From NCBI GenBank assembly GCA_023129485.1, contig JAGMBY010000036.1, positions 1 through 44,009 of the forward strand: a stretch of DNA of 44,009 bases. Direction: 5' to 3'. The notes under the pieces are model-generated. The model saw only the letters and a list, made by a program, of their open reading frames with translations, was not told the origin of the DNA and searched no databases. Origin of the DNA: Actinomycetes bacterium. Lineage in GTDB: Bacteria; Actinomycetota; Humimicrobiia; JAHJRV01. A program made the position numbers and the translations under genes. This document shows, piece after piece, positions 9,705 through 18,651 of this stretch (its first letter is position 1; each line of letters begins with the position of its first letter).

Positions 9705-10199
9705 TTAGCTCTTTACTAATTCCTCCAATAGTTTTCCTACAACTTCTCTTCTCATCTTTTGTGCAACTTCTTCTGGGGTTGAGAGTGAGAGAGCTTCCTT
9801 TGGACAGAATTCAACACACTTTGGCTTTTCTAAGTCTTTACATAAATCACATATTCTAACTGTTTTTTCTGCAGCATCTAATGTAATAGCCCCAAATTCA
9901 CACGCCTCTATACACCAACCGCATCCATCACACTTATCATCATCAATAATTATTATTCCTGTTTCCTCACTCTGGGTGAGTGCTTTATGAGGACATGATG
10001 CAACGCATGGTGGGTCTTCACAAAGTCTACACGCAACTGACATTGTTAAGACTGGTTCTATCCTAACATTACGTATCCTTGATTTAAGTGGATTAAACGC
10101 TCCTGTTTTTTCAAGTGAACAAACAAGTTCACACCATTGACATCCAACACATTTATCTGGATCACAAACTATATACCTATGTTTTCCTAAGTGCTCCAT
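9705..10199 (-). CDS. 4Fe-4S ferredoxin-type electron transfer subunit of AOR
   Basis: Multiple cluster motifs: CVGCQWCELVCS, CRLCEDPPCVASCP, CDGCGWCIEAC, CDLC...CVEFCP. Abuts the AOR gene (shared coordinate 10199). Confidence 0.88.
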   Translation of the reverse strand: MEHLGKHRYIVCDPDKCVGCQWCELVCSLEKTGAFNPLKSRIRNVRIEPVLTMSVACRLCEDPPCVASCPHKALTQSEETGIIIIDDDKCDGCGWCIEACEFGAITLDAAEKTVRICDLCKDLEKPKCVEFCPKEALSLSTPEEVAQKMRREVVGKLLEELVKS

Positions 10200-12040
10200 T
10201 AGACTCCTACCTCCTTTGCAATATCATCTAAGCCTAATTCAACCAACTTCTCCTTGGGTATCATACCATCCTTTGTCCATCCTCTCGCTTTATAATAAGC
10301 ATCCTTTAAGAACTCTAAGTCTTTTTTCTTGATTAAATGTCCCTTTGCAACTCCCTCTGGAATAGGGTCTTTCATAATTCTTGGAGGAAGAGTATCATCT
10401 TTTCTTGTCCAACCCTCTCTTATATTAAATGCTTTCTTAAGATTCCAGATTCTTTCTCCAGTCTTTTTCAACTCATCTGGTGTCATCTCTATACCTGTTG
10501 TGAGAGTATATAAATCGCTTGCTTCCTTATAATAATCCTCGAAGCATCCTCTGATGAATTTACAGAGTACAAATGAATCAAAAGTGGCAGCATAATTTTC
10601 TCTTTCTGCAGCATATTTACCTTTTTCTTTATCATATGTGAATCTATCAGTCCATCCTTTTATGTCAGCCTCATAAGCTCCAGACCTGTTATGACAAGGA
10701 CCTCTTGTACCCACAGCACATCCTAAAGCAAAAGTTTTAAGTCCTCTTGGGTCATATCCTGCACATTCCAATCCTTTCACATTCATTGCAAAATGTTTGG
10801 AACCCTTACCAATTTTTTCTGAGGCTCTCTTAGTTCCCTCTGCCAAAAGGTCACCAATTCCTTCTCTTTTGGCAATCTTCTCAATTAACTTTATATATGG
10901 CTCATGATTTCCAAATTTTATATCTAATCCACCAGTGTCTTTTTTAGTAAATATACCTTTCTCATAACATTCCATAGCCCATGCAACTGTTACACCAGTA
11001 CTCATAGTATCCATTCCATAAAAGTCACATAATTCACAAGCCTTGATAATTGCTGGCATATAATCAATACCACAACATGGTCCTAAAGCAAAAAGAGATT
11101 CATATTCCACTTTGGTTCTCGCATCTTTATAAGGTCCATCCTCAACCTTGGCAATATGTTCACAAGCTATGGGACATCCAGAACATGCTACAGTTTTTTC
11201 TACATAATGTTCATGCAGATATTCACCACTTACCAACTCTGCTTTATCCCATGTTGCTGCTTGGAAATTTTTGGTTGGTAAAGTGGCTAACCTATTCATA
11301 ACAAGTACATTTGCGGGGGTACCAAGGATTCTATATTTTTCAGTTGGTGTTCCCTGTGCTATTTTCATGAGATCAAAACATTTTTTAGATAGTTCTTCTG
11401 GGTTAGCTACGTTTATAGACTTTGATCCCCTAAGTGCAATGGCTTTTAAATTCTTTGAGCCCATAACTGCTCCCTGACCTGTTCTTCCAGCTTTTCTTCC
11501 TCTATCATTAGAAATACAAGCAAACTTTACTAGATTTTCTCCTGCCAATCCTATAGTACATACCCTTACATTTTGATCCCCTATTTCATCTCTTATTGCT
11601 TCTTCAGTTTCAAAGCAACCTAGTCCAGCAAGATGTTTAGCATTTTTAAAATGAACATCATCATCATCAATAAAAAGATAAATTAAATCTTCGCTTTTTC
11701 CTTTTATAACAATGCCATCATATCCTGCTCTCTTTATCGTTTGAGACCAATAACTTGATGACAAAGAATCTCCAAGAAATCCTGTAAGTGGTGATTTTGA
11801 AGCTATTCCATGTTTTGTTCCAACTGGTACTATTGTTCCACCAAAAGCACTTGCTGAAAAAGTTAAAACATTCTCAGGGCTTAAGGGGTCAATACCTGGT
11901 TTAATATTGTCATAAAGTAATTTTGAAGCTAAACCTACACCACCTAAGTATTTTTTTAGGAACTCCTCACTAACAGTTTGAACAGATGTTTCCTTACTGG
12001 AAAGATCAATATGTAGGATTCTCCCGCTATAAGAGTACAT
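10199..12040 (-). CDS. Aldehyde ferredoxin oxidoreductase family (W/Mo-bispterin) protein
   Basis: 'YSGRILHIDLSSKETSVQTVSEEFLKKYLGGVGLASKLLYDNIKPGIDPLSPENVLTFSASAFGGT' and 'GRKAGRTGQGAVMGSKNLKAIALRG', with internal 'CSGCPIACEH' cluster motif. Confidence 0.93.
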   Translation of the reverse strand: MYSYSGRILHIDLSSKETSVQTVSEEFLKKYLGGVGLASKLLYDNIKPGIDPLSPENVLTFSASAFGGTIVPVGTKHGIASKSPLTGFLGDSLSSSYWSQTIKRAGYDGIVIKGKSEDLIYLFIDDDDVHFKNAKHLAGLGCFETEEAIRDEIGDQNVRVCTIGLAGENLVKFACISNDRGRKAGRTGQGAVMGSKNLKAIALRGSKSINVANPEELSKKCFDLMKIAQGTPTEKYRILGTPANVLVMNRLATLPTKNFQAATWDKAELVSGEYLHEHYVEKTVACSGCPIACEHIAKVEDGPYKDARTKVEYESLFALGPCCGIDYMPAIIKACELCDFYGMDTMSTGVTVAWAMECYEKGIFTKKDTGGLDIKFGNHEPYIKLIEKIAKREGIGDLLAEGTKRASEKIGKGSKHFAMNVKGLECAGYDPRGLKTFALGCAVGTRGPCHNRSGAYEADIKGWTDRFTYDKEKGKYAAERENYAATFDSFVLCKFIRGCFEDYYKEASDLYTLTTGIEMTPDELKKTGERIWNLKKAFNIREGWTRKDDTLPPRIMKDPIPEGVAKGHLIKKKDLEFLKDAYYKARGWTKDGMIPKEKLVELGLDDIAKEVGV

Positions 12041-12255
12041 TATCTACCTCCTTGTATGTTAAATGATTTAATTAATTTAAAGATAATTAGTTGTAATTAA
12101 TTAATAATAAAAAAAATTTAAATATTGTAAAGTGGATTTTAAAATTGAATTTTAAGTTTTGCTAGTTAGTTTAGCCAAAATAAATTTTATTTAAAATTTG
12201 ACTAAATTAATTTTATTTAATGATTTATCTAAACTAAATTAAATTGAATTAAATC

Positions 12256-12534
12256 TTATCCACCAACAGTGACAAATAGTAAAAGTAACTTATCTCCTTT
12301 CTTTAATTTATGTTCTAAATTATTTATTGTATGTCTTCCATCTAAATTGAACATATAGGGAGGAATAGTTTTTAGAGTTTTTTCTTTGATTACTTTTCCT
12401 GAGAGTTTAGGGTATTTCTTTACTAATTCATCGGTTAGGTTTTTAAGAGTATATTTATCTTTTAGGTTTATTTCAACTATTTTTTCTCCGACAATCTGTT
12501 TTGCAAGTCCAAAAAGTTCAACACTTATTTTCAT
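12256..12534 (-). CDS. MoaD/ThiS family sulfur carrier protein
   Basis: 92 aa beta-grasp-like protein ending in ...FVTVGG (C-terminal Gly-Gly), upstream of the AOR gene. Confidence 0.82.
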   Translation of the reverse strand: MKISVELFGLAKQIVGEKIVEINLKDKYTLKNLTDELVKKYPKLSGKVIKEKTLKTIPPYMFNLDGRHTINNLEHKLKKGDKLLLLFVTVGG

Positions 12535-12621
12535 TTTTTACTTTTTTATATTTTAATTTTTATAAAGGATACTTATAAAACTAAACTTATTTTATTAAAT
12601 TATCATATTATATAAAGGTAT

Positions 12622-12757
12622 CTGTCATTCTGAAGGAGCGACAGCGACTGAAGAATCTCATTAGATATATTAAAAAGTCTAACAGAATTTAAATATTTTC
12701 ATTAAAATTACTTATGAGATTCTTCCCCTTCGTTACACTCAGGGTCAGAAAGACAAA
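12622..12757. repeat. Dispersed intergenic repeat, copy 2 (inverted pair)
   Basis: ctgtcattctgaaggagcgacagcgactgaagaatctcatta ... tgagattcttccccttcgttacactcagggtcagaaagaca. Confidence 0.8.
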
Positions 12758-12919
12758 ATAATATAAATTTTCAAAGAATAAAATATAAAAAGTGTTAGCC
12801 TAACTAGTTAACAATACAAATTATTGTATTTAATTGAATTATAACGGATATTGAAATAAACATTAAAAAAGAAATTAACACACCAGTTTAAGATATAATA
12901 ATTTGTTAATTTTGTCAAA

Positions 12920-13014
12920 AACTTGCAGAAACAACAGAACTTGCAGGAACAATAAAACCTATAGTAGCAAAATGACAATGTCTCCTTTGGGCAAAATAGA
13001 AATGTCCTCTTTTA
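12920..13014. repeat. Short tandem direct repeats (18 bp x2, then 24 bp x2)
   Basis: aacttgcagaaacaacag/aacttgcaggaacaataa, then gcaaaatgacaatgtctcctttgg/gcaaaatagaaatgtcctctttta. Confidence 0.6.
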
Positions 13015-13155
13015 CTAAAGTTAAAATATTTGGTAATAAAGATTTAATATCTTAAATATAATGATAGTGGAATTTTGTTTAGTAAAAATTAAATAAGATA
13101 TTAAATGTATATATAATTAAAAAATTTGGATCACATAAAGGAAAATGGAGGTTAG

Positions 13156-13629
13156 ATGTATATTTCGGTGATAGGAGCTAGTAAGTGTGGTAAAGATTTA
13201 TATAAATTGGCTTATGATGTGGGAAGAGAAATTGCAAAGAGAAAAGCCATACTTATATGTGGAGGATTAGGGGGAGTGATGGATGCATCTGCAAAAGGAG
13301 CGAAAGAAGTAGGAGGCATGACAGTTGGTATATTACCCGGAGATACTAGAATAGGTGCCAGTAAATATCTTAATGTATCACTTCCAACTGGAATGGGAGA
13401 AGCAAGGAATGTATTAGTTATAAAAGCAGCAGATGTTGTTATTGCAATTGGAGGTGAATATGGGACACTATCTGAAATTGCACACGCTCTTAAAATGAAT
13501 ATTCCAGTAGTTGGACTAAAAACGTGGGATATAGGCAAAGATGAGTTTGGTGTTTCAAGAATAATAAAAGTAGATGACCCAATAGCTGCTGTAGAAAAAG
13601 CATACAAATTAGCAAAAAGTAAGGGTTAA
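13156..13629 (+). CDS. TIGR00725/LOG-like family Rossmann protein
   Basis: 'ISVIGASKCGKDLYKLAYDVGREIAKRKAILICGGLGGVMDASAKGAKEVGGMTVGILPG...VVIAIGGEYGTLSEIAHALKMNIPVVGL'. Confidence 0.85.
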   Translation: MYISVIGASKCGKDLYKLAYDVGREIAKRKAILICGGLGGVMDASAKGAKEVGGMTVGILPGDTRIGASKYLNVSLPTGMGEARNVLVIKAADVVIAIGGEYGTLSEIAHALKMNIPVVGLKTWDIGKDEFGVSRIIKVDDPIAAVEKAYKLAKSKG

Positions 13630-13694
13630 AGAATAATTTAATAGAGCTAAAATGTAGTATAATAAATTAATTTTATTGGCAATATTATCTATTT

Positions 13695-14501
13695 TCATCT
13701 GATAAGACATTTTTGTACATAATTCTCTAATATCCTTTTAAATTTTAGCATCTGGTTATTGGAGAATTGACTTTCTTTTAAAAATTCTAAATCTAGTGTT
13801 TTTGTAGGATAGAATTTTTGCAAAATAAATAGTTTTGCCCCAGCAACAAGTTTACCTATTTTATGGATTTCATTTTTATCATGAAATTTTGGTAAAACTG
13901 TTGTTCTAAATTCATATTGAATTTTTTTATTAATATTAACTTTTATGTCAGCATTAACCTTTGTATTTGCATTAACTTTTTTATTCAGATATTCTAAATT
14001 AGTTTTTTTATTTAAAATACCCCTTGTACCCTGGCTCTTATCAATATCAAGAATTATTTTAACACTTTCTTTTATATTTTCTAAGTTAACCTTGATTCCA
14101 GCTATCTCTTCGTATTTATCCAGTGATCCTTTAATATCCATAGCCAAGTAGTCTAAAAGATTATCCTTAATTAACTTACTTAAGATATGAGGATTGGTTC
14201 CATTTGTGTCTAATTTAACCAAAAAACCCATTGATTTTATTTTTGAAATAAATTGATAAAGATCCTTATGTAAACTTGGTTCACCACCAGTTATGACAAC
14301 AGCATCTAATTTTTTCCTTCTGTTTTTTAAAAATTCAAATACAGCTTTTTCTGGGATTTTTTCTGGATAAATCTTTGGATTGACTAATTCTGGATTATGA
14401 CAAAATGGACATCTAAAATTGCAGCCAATAGTAAAAATTATGGCACTAATTTTATGAGGATAATCAATGAGTGAAAACTTTTGCAGTCCACCAATAACCA
14501 T
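13695..14501 (-). CDS. nrdG: Anaerobic ribonucleotide reductase activating protein (radical SAM)
   Basis: 'GGLQKFSLIDYPHKISAIIFTIGCNFRCPFCHNPELV' and 'DAVVITGGEPSLHKDL'. Immediately downstream of nrdD. Carries a repeat-rich insertion. Confidence 0.88.
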   Translation of the reverse strand: MVIGGLQKFSLIDYPHKISAIIFTIGCNFRCPFCHNPELVNPKIYPEKIPEKAVFEFLKNRRKKLDAVVITGGEPSLHKDLYQFISKIKSMGFLVKLDTNGTNPHILSKLIKDNLLDYLAMDIKGSLDKYEEIAGIKVNLENIKESVKIILDIDKSQGTRGILNKKTNLEYLNKKVNANTKVNADIKVNINKKIQYEFRTTVLPKFHDKNEIHKIGKLVAGAKLFILQKFYPTKTLDLEFLKESQFSNNQMLKFKRILENYVQKCLIR

Positions 14502-14605
14502 TTCATTTAAACAATCTTAATTTAAAAGAATTTAATATAGATATTTTTAAGGAATTATTATAATTTTTTTTTATCAAAGAAATGTTATATTTCAAGACCT
14601 AACCC

Positions 14606-17600
14606 CTATAATTTAAAGGTTTTGCGGTCTTTGAATTCTGATCTCTTTCCCCTATTCCATTGGCTAACAGGTCTTATATATCCAACCACTCTTGAATAAA
14701 CTTCTGTAGTTGCTCCACATTCTGGACAAGTTTCATGTTCACCCGAAATGTAACCATGTTGTTGACATATACTAAAGGTAGGGGTAATTGTAAAATAAGG
14801 AAGTCTATAATTTTCTGCAATCTTTTTTACTAATATTTTAGAACTCTCACCATCAGGCAATTTTTCTCCAACAAAGCCATGAAAAACAGTACCACCAGTA
14901 TATTTGGTTTGAAGTTCATCTTGCAAATCTAAGGCTTCAAAGATGTCATCAGTATATCCAACAGGAAGCTGTGTTGAATTTGTATAATAAGGAGCTGCTT
15001 CATTTTTAAAAGCTTCTTCATTTGCGCATATAATCTCCAGGAATTTTTCCTTATCAGTTTTTGCAAGTCTAAAGGTTGCACCTTCCCCAGGTGTTGCTTC
15101 AAGATTATAAATATTGTCAGTTTCATTTTGATAATCCATAAGTTTTTCTCTCATAAAATCCAAAACTCTTATAGAGAATTCTCTACCTTCTTTAGTTGTA
15201 ATATCTTTTCTTAAAAAGTTTAGGCATGCTTCGTTCATTCCTATTAAACCAATTGTTGAAAAATGGTTTCTCCAATAACCACCAAATCTTTTTTTAATTG
15301 AATTAAGATAATATTTTGCAAATGGATAAAGATTATTTTCTGTGAATCTTTCGAGTATTTTTCTCTTAATCTCAAGACTTTTTTTTGCTAAATCCATTTT
15401 TTCAGAAAGTCTATTAAGGAATTCCTTTTTTGTTTTTGAGAAGTAACCAATTCTTGGCATATTAATTGTTACTACTCCAATACTACCAGTTAGGGGATTT
15501 GCTGCAAAAAATCCACCACCTCGTTTGCGCAGTTCTCTCTGGTCGATCCTGAGATGGCAACACATGCTACGGGCATCTTCGGGTTTCATGTCAGAATTTA
15601 TAAAATTAGCAAAATATGGTGTACCATATTTAGAAGTCATATTCCATATCGGCTCAAGCACTGGATTATCCCAATCAAAATCTTTGGTAATGTTGTATGT
15701 AGGAATTGGAAAAGTAAATACTCTTCCTTTGGCATCACCTTCCGTCATGACTTCTGCAAATACTTTATTGAAAAGGTCTATCTCTTTTTGAAATTCACCG
15801 TATTGTGCATTCTGTATTTTTCCACCAATAATAACATGCTCATTAGCAATAATGTCTGGAGGTACTAAATCCATTGTTACATTAGTAAACGGGGTATTGT
15901 GAAAAAGAAGAAGTCCAGCACCGCCAGAGAAATTCTCCTGGGGTAAATCAACAGAAAGATCATACTCAAATTCTTTCTCATACTTAAATTCATCCACCCG
16001 ACTGCAAATCCTAGCAGTAAAATCACCCACAGAGTAAGCCTCTTTTCTTTTTTTGTTTTTAAAAATCCTCAAAGTATATTGATTACTCCATTCTTTTTTT
16101 CTTCCTTCTTCTTCGTAAACACTAAATTTATAACCGTTCATACTAAGAAGCAAAGAAAGTCCAGCTGAAAGTTTTTTTGAAGTTGTTGACAAATCCCAGT
16201 ATTTCTCATATTCGGATCCATCGCCGGACAGGATGTTTTTAAGAAAAGTTTCTTGAAGTTTAGGCTCCAGTTGATAAATAAACCAGGGAACCTCTTTTTG
16301 TGTACTATAAATACCACAAACTGCAACCACCAAAGCAGCTAAAATACCATTACCAGAAATTTTGTAAACAGGCTTGGTTTTAGTTCCTTTTTGAGAATAA
16401 CCCTTTGATTTTTCTATTCTTCCAAGGATTCCTAAACTTTTTAAAATTCTTTTAATCTCCTTAGGCTCACTCTGGGAAATAAAAAATGAGTTACTGATCT
16501 CAGCATGACCCTCAGCCACATACCAACCACAAATTTTAACAAAATTTAATAGGTCTTTTCCTTGCAAAAATCTTGAAATCTTAATCTTACTATTTCTAAG
16601 GTAAAATCCTAAGGCATCATTTTCTTCCAGAAACTTCAAAAAGATATCAAGTCTGACAATTTTTTTTCTCTTCCAATCATTCCATACACCCCGGTCATGG
16701 AGATTAAATTGAATATAAAATGGAGTTATTCCCCCATAATACTCTTTTACTTTTTCTTTTAATTTATCAATTGTTCCCCCGGGAACATTTACATAAACCT
16801 TTCGCCAGAGATATGGAAATTCCTGAAGAATTTCTAAAAGATCAAGTTTTTTCTTATTTCCTTCATTCTTCACTGATTTAATAGCTATAAAGCTGTTATT
16901 GGGCTTTAATTTGCTATTGAAATGTTCATCTCTTACCTCTTGGGCTGAAAAAGGTTTAACAATAAATTCTCCATTGAGTTTTTCAAATCTAAAAAGTGAA
17001 TGGGCTGGAGAAACAGAAGCAGTTCCTTTACTTGTCCTGATTTTAACAAACTTACTCCCTTTAGGTACTCTATGTCTGATAAAAGCCTTAACTTTTACCC
17101 AGACCGCTTCACCCTTTTGATTAAAGGACAAAACCTTGAAATCATCATCATTCTCAATAGCAAAACTACCAGGATTATCTTCCAAAACCTGGTGGGATTT
17201 TTTTTCAAATTGGGAATCTACTAACCCGCCAATTTTTTTTATTTTAATCTTTCCATTCTCTCTAATCAGCACCAGCTCATCCCAGGTTAAACTTTGAAAA
17301 CCTACTCGAGTAGGAATATTTATATTAAACAAAAATTCCTGTATAGCTTGCTTTATTTCTCTATAAGACAATTTGTCATATCTAATAAAAGGGGCTAAAT
17401 ACGTGTCTACTGAACTAAATGCCTCTGCACCTGCAGTCTCACCTTGTAAGGTATAAAAAAAGTTCACTATCTGACCCAAAGCAGCACGAAAATGTTTTGC
17501 TGGCTTACTCTCAATCTTTCCTGGAACCCCACCAAATCCACGAATTAACAGGTCTTTTAAATCCCATCCCGCGCAGTACGGTGCAACCAAGGCTAGGTCA

Positions 17601-18091
17601 TGTATATGAAAATCTCCACAAACATGTGCCTTTCTTACATCTTTAGGATAAATTTTATATAACCAATAATGTGCAGAGATTACTGAGGCAATATGATTAT
17701 TTAATCCCTGAAGAGAATAAGTCATATTACTATTCTCATTAACTCTCCAATCTTCGTTATTAATATATTCATCTACTAAATCAAGGCTTATAGTCTTTTT
17801 TAAATCACGAATTCTGGCGTGTTGGTCTCTGTAGATAATATATGCCTTTGCTGTTTTTATATAACGGGATTCAATCAGAACTGTTTCTACTATATCTTGA
17901 ATCTGCTCAACAGTTGGGGTGTCATCTCTGATAATTTCTTTTGCCCTGTCTAAGACTTTATCGGAGAGCTTTTTTGAGGTATCTAACCCAAATTCTCTTG
18001 TTTCTTGACCTGCTTTGAAAATTGCATCAGTAATGTTTCTTTGATTAAATTTGACTATTCTCCCGTCTCTTTTTTTGATTTTTTTAAACAT
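14606..18091 (-). CDS. nrdD: Anaerobic ribonucleoside-triphosphate reductase (class III) with intein
   Basis: N-extein ...EFLFNINIPTRVGFQ and C-extein TPFTNVTMDLVPP... are continuous with NrdD. C-terminal zinc site CQQHGYISGEHETCPECG and glycyl-radical region RVVGYIRPVSQWNRGKRSEF. Confidence 0.93.
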   Translation of the reverse strand: MFKKIKKRDGRIVKFNQRNITDAIFKAGQETREFGLDTSKKLSDKVLDRAKEIIRDDTPTVEQIQDIVETVLIESRYIKTAKAYIIYRDQHARIRDLKKTISLDLVDEYINNEDWRVNENSNMTYSLQGLNNHIASVISAHYWLYKIYPKDVRKAHVCGDFHIHDLALVAPYCAGWDLKDLLIRGFGGVPGKIESKPAKHFRAALGQIVNFFYTLQGETAGAEAFSSVDTYLAPFIRYDKLSYREIKQAIQEFLFNINIPTRVGFQSLTWDELVLIRENGKIKIKKIGGLVDSQFEKKSHQVLEDNPGSFAIENDDDFKVLSFNQKGEAVWVKVKAFIRHRVPKGSKFVKIRTSKGTASVSPAHSLFRFEKLNGEFIVKPFSAQEVRDEHFNSKLKPNNSFIAIKSVKNEGNKKKLDLLEILQEFPYLWRKVYVNVPGGTIDKLKEKVKEYYGGITPFYIQFNLHDRGVWNDWKRKKIVRLDIFLKFLEENDALGFYLRNSKIKISRFLQGKDLLNFVKICGWYVAEGHAEISNSFFISQSEPKEIKRILKSLGILGRIEKSKGYSQKGTKTKPVYKISGNGILAALVVAVCGIYSTQKEVPWFIYQLEPKLQETFLKNILSGDGSEYEKYWDLSTTSKKLSAGLSLLLSMNGYKFSVYEEEGRKKEWSNQYTLRIFKNKKRKEAYSVGDFTARICSRVDEFKYEKEFEYDLSVDLPQENFSGGAGLLLFHNTPFTNVTMDLVPPDIIANEHVIIGGKIQNAQYGEFQKEIDLFNKVFAEVMTEGDAKGRVFTFPIPTYNITKDFDWDNPVLEPIWNMTSKYGTPYFANFINSDMKPEDARSMCCHLRIDQRELRKRGGGFFAANPLTGSIGVVTINMPRIGYFSKTKKEFLNRLSEKMDLAKKSLEIKRKILERFTENNLYPFAKYYLNSIKKRFGGYWRNHFSTIGLIGMNEACLNFLRKDITTKEGREFSIRVLDFMREKLMDYQNETDNIYNLEATPGEGATFRLAKTDKEKFLEIICANEEAFKNEAAPYYTNSTQLPVGYTDDIFEALDLQDELQTKYTGGTVFHGFVGEKLPDGESSKILVKKIAENYRLPYFTITPTFSICQQHGYISGEHETCPECGATTEVYSRVVGYIRPVSQWNRGKRSEFKDRKTFKL
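15896..17293 (-). mobile_element. NrdD intein with LAGLIDADG-type homing endonuclease (466 aa)
   Basis: Ser1 start (SLTWDELVLIRENGKIKIKKIGGL), splicing block B-like 'SKGTASVSPAHSLF', block F/G 'YDLSVDLPQENFSGGAGLLLFHN|T'. DOD motifs 'ICGWYVAEGHAE' and 'ILSGDGSE'. Confidence 0.92.
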
Positions 18092-18374
18092 TATTACGAC
18101 CTTTCTGTATTTAATGCTATTTTTTTACAATATTTGATTGAATGTAATAGTATTTAGTATTAAGTGAAGAAAATTTTTATTTGATATAAATTATAATGAA
18201 TAAAAAATCTTGAATAAATAATAGAATTTAATAAATAAAAAGGGAATTAAAAATAATAAACAAAAATATAGTATTTAATAGAGTTTAATATAAAAATTAG
18301 GAACTAATAAAAATTAATAAATGCAAAAACTAATATTTAGGGTTCATTAATAAAAAATAAAAAATTATTTATAT

Positions 18375-18421
18375 ATACAAAATATTGTGTGTTTAAAATA
18401 TTAATACCCAATATATTGTAT
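18375..18421. promoter_or_regulatory. Tandem NrdR-box-like sites
   Basis: atacaaaatattgtgt (18375-18390) and acccaatatattgtat (18406-18421). Each matches 14/16 of the recalled consensus acaCwAtATaTwGtgt; 31-bp start-to-start spacing; upstream of nrdD. Confidence 0.7.
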
Positions 18422-18651
18422 GTCAATTAGTTTTTAAAAAATTTTTAAAAATTTTCTTAAGATAATTTTTAACAGGAATTTTGTTTTATGATAGGATTCC
18501 TTGAAAAAGCTGTGGCTAATTCATACTTATAAGTTATAAATAAGAATTAAAAGATCATTTTATTAAAGTTAAAAAATTTTACAATTTCAGGATATAAACA
18601 AAAATAAGAAGGTATAAAAAGGCAAATAATAAAATTTCTATTAAAAAGTAT

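Noticed and set aside
13212-13607. Long minus-strand ORF opposite the TIGR00725 gene, and similar antisense ORFs (22837-23085, 27731-28021, 28488-28814, 31107-31415, 29411-29701)
   Set aside because: They lie wholly within well-supported genes on the other strand, have no recognisable motifs, and look like mirror ORFs from codon bias.
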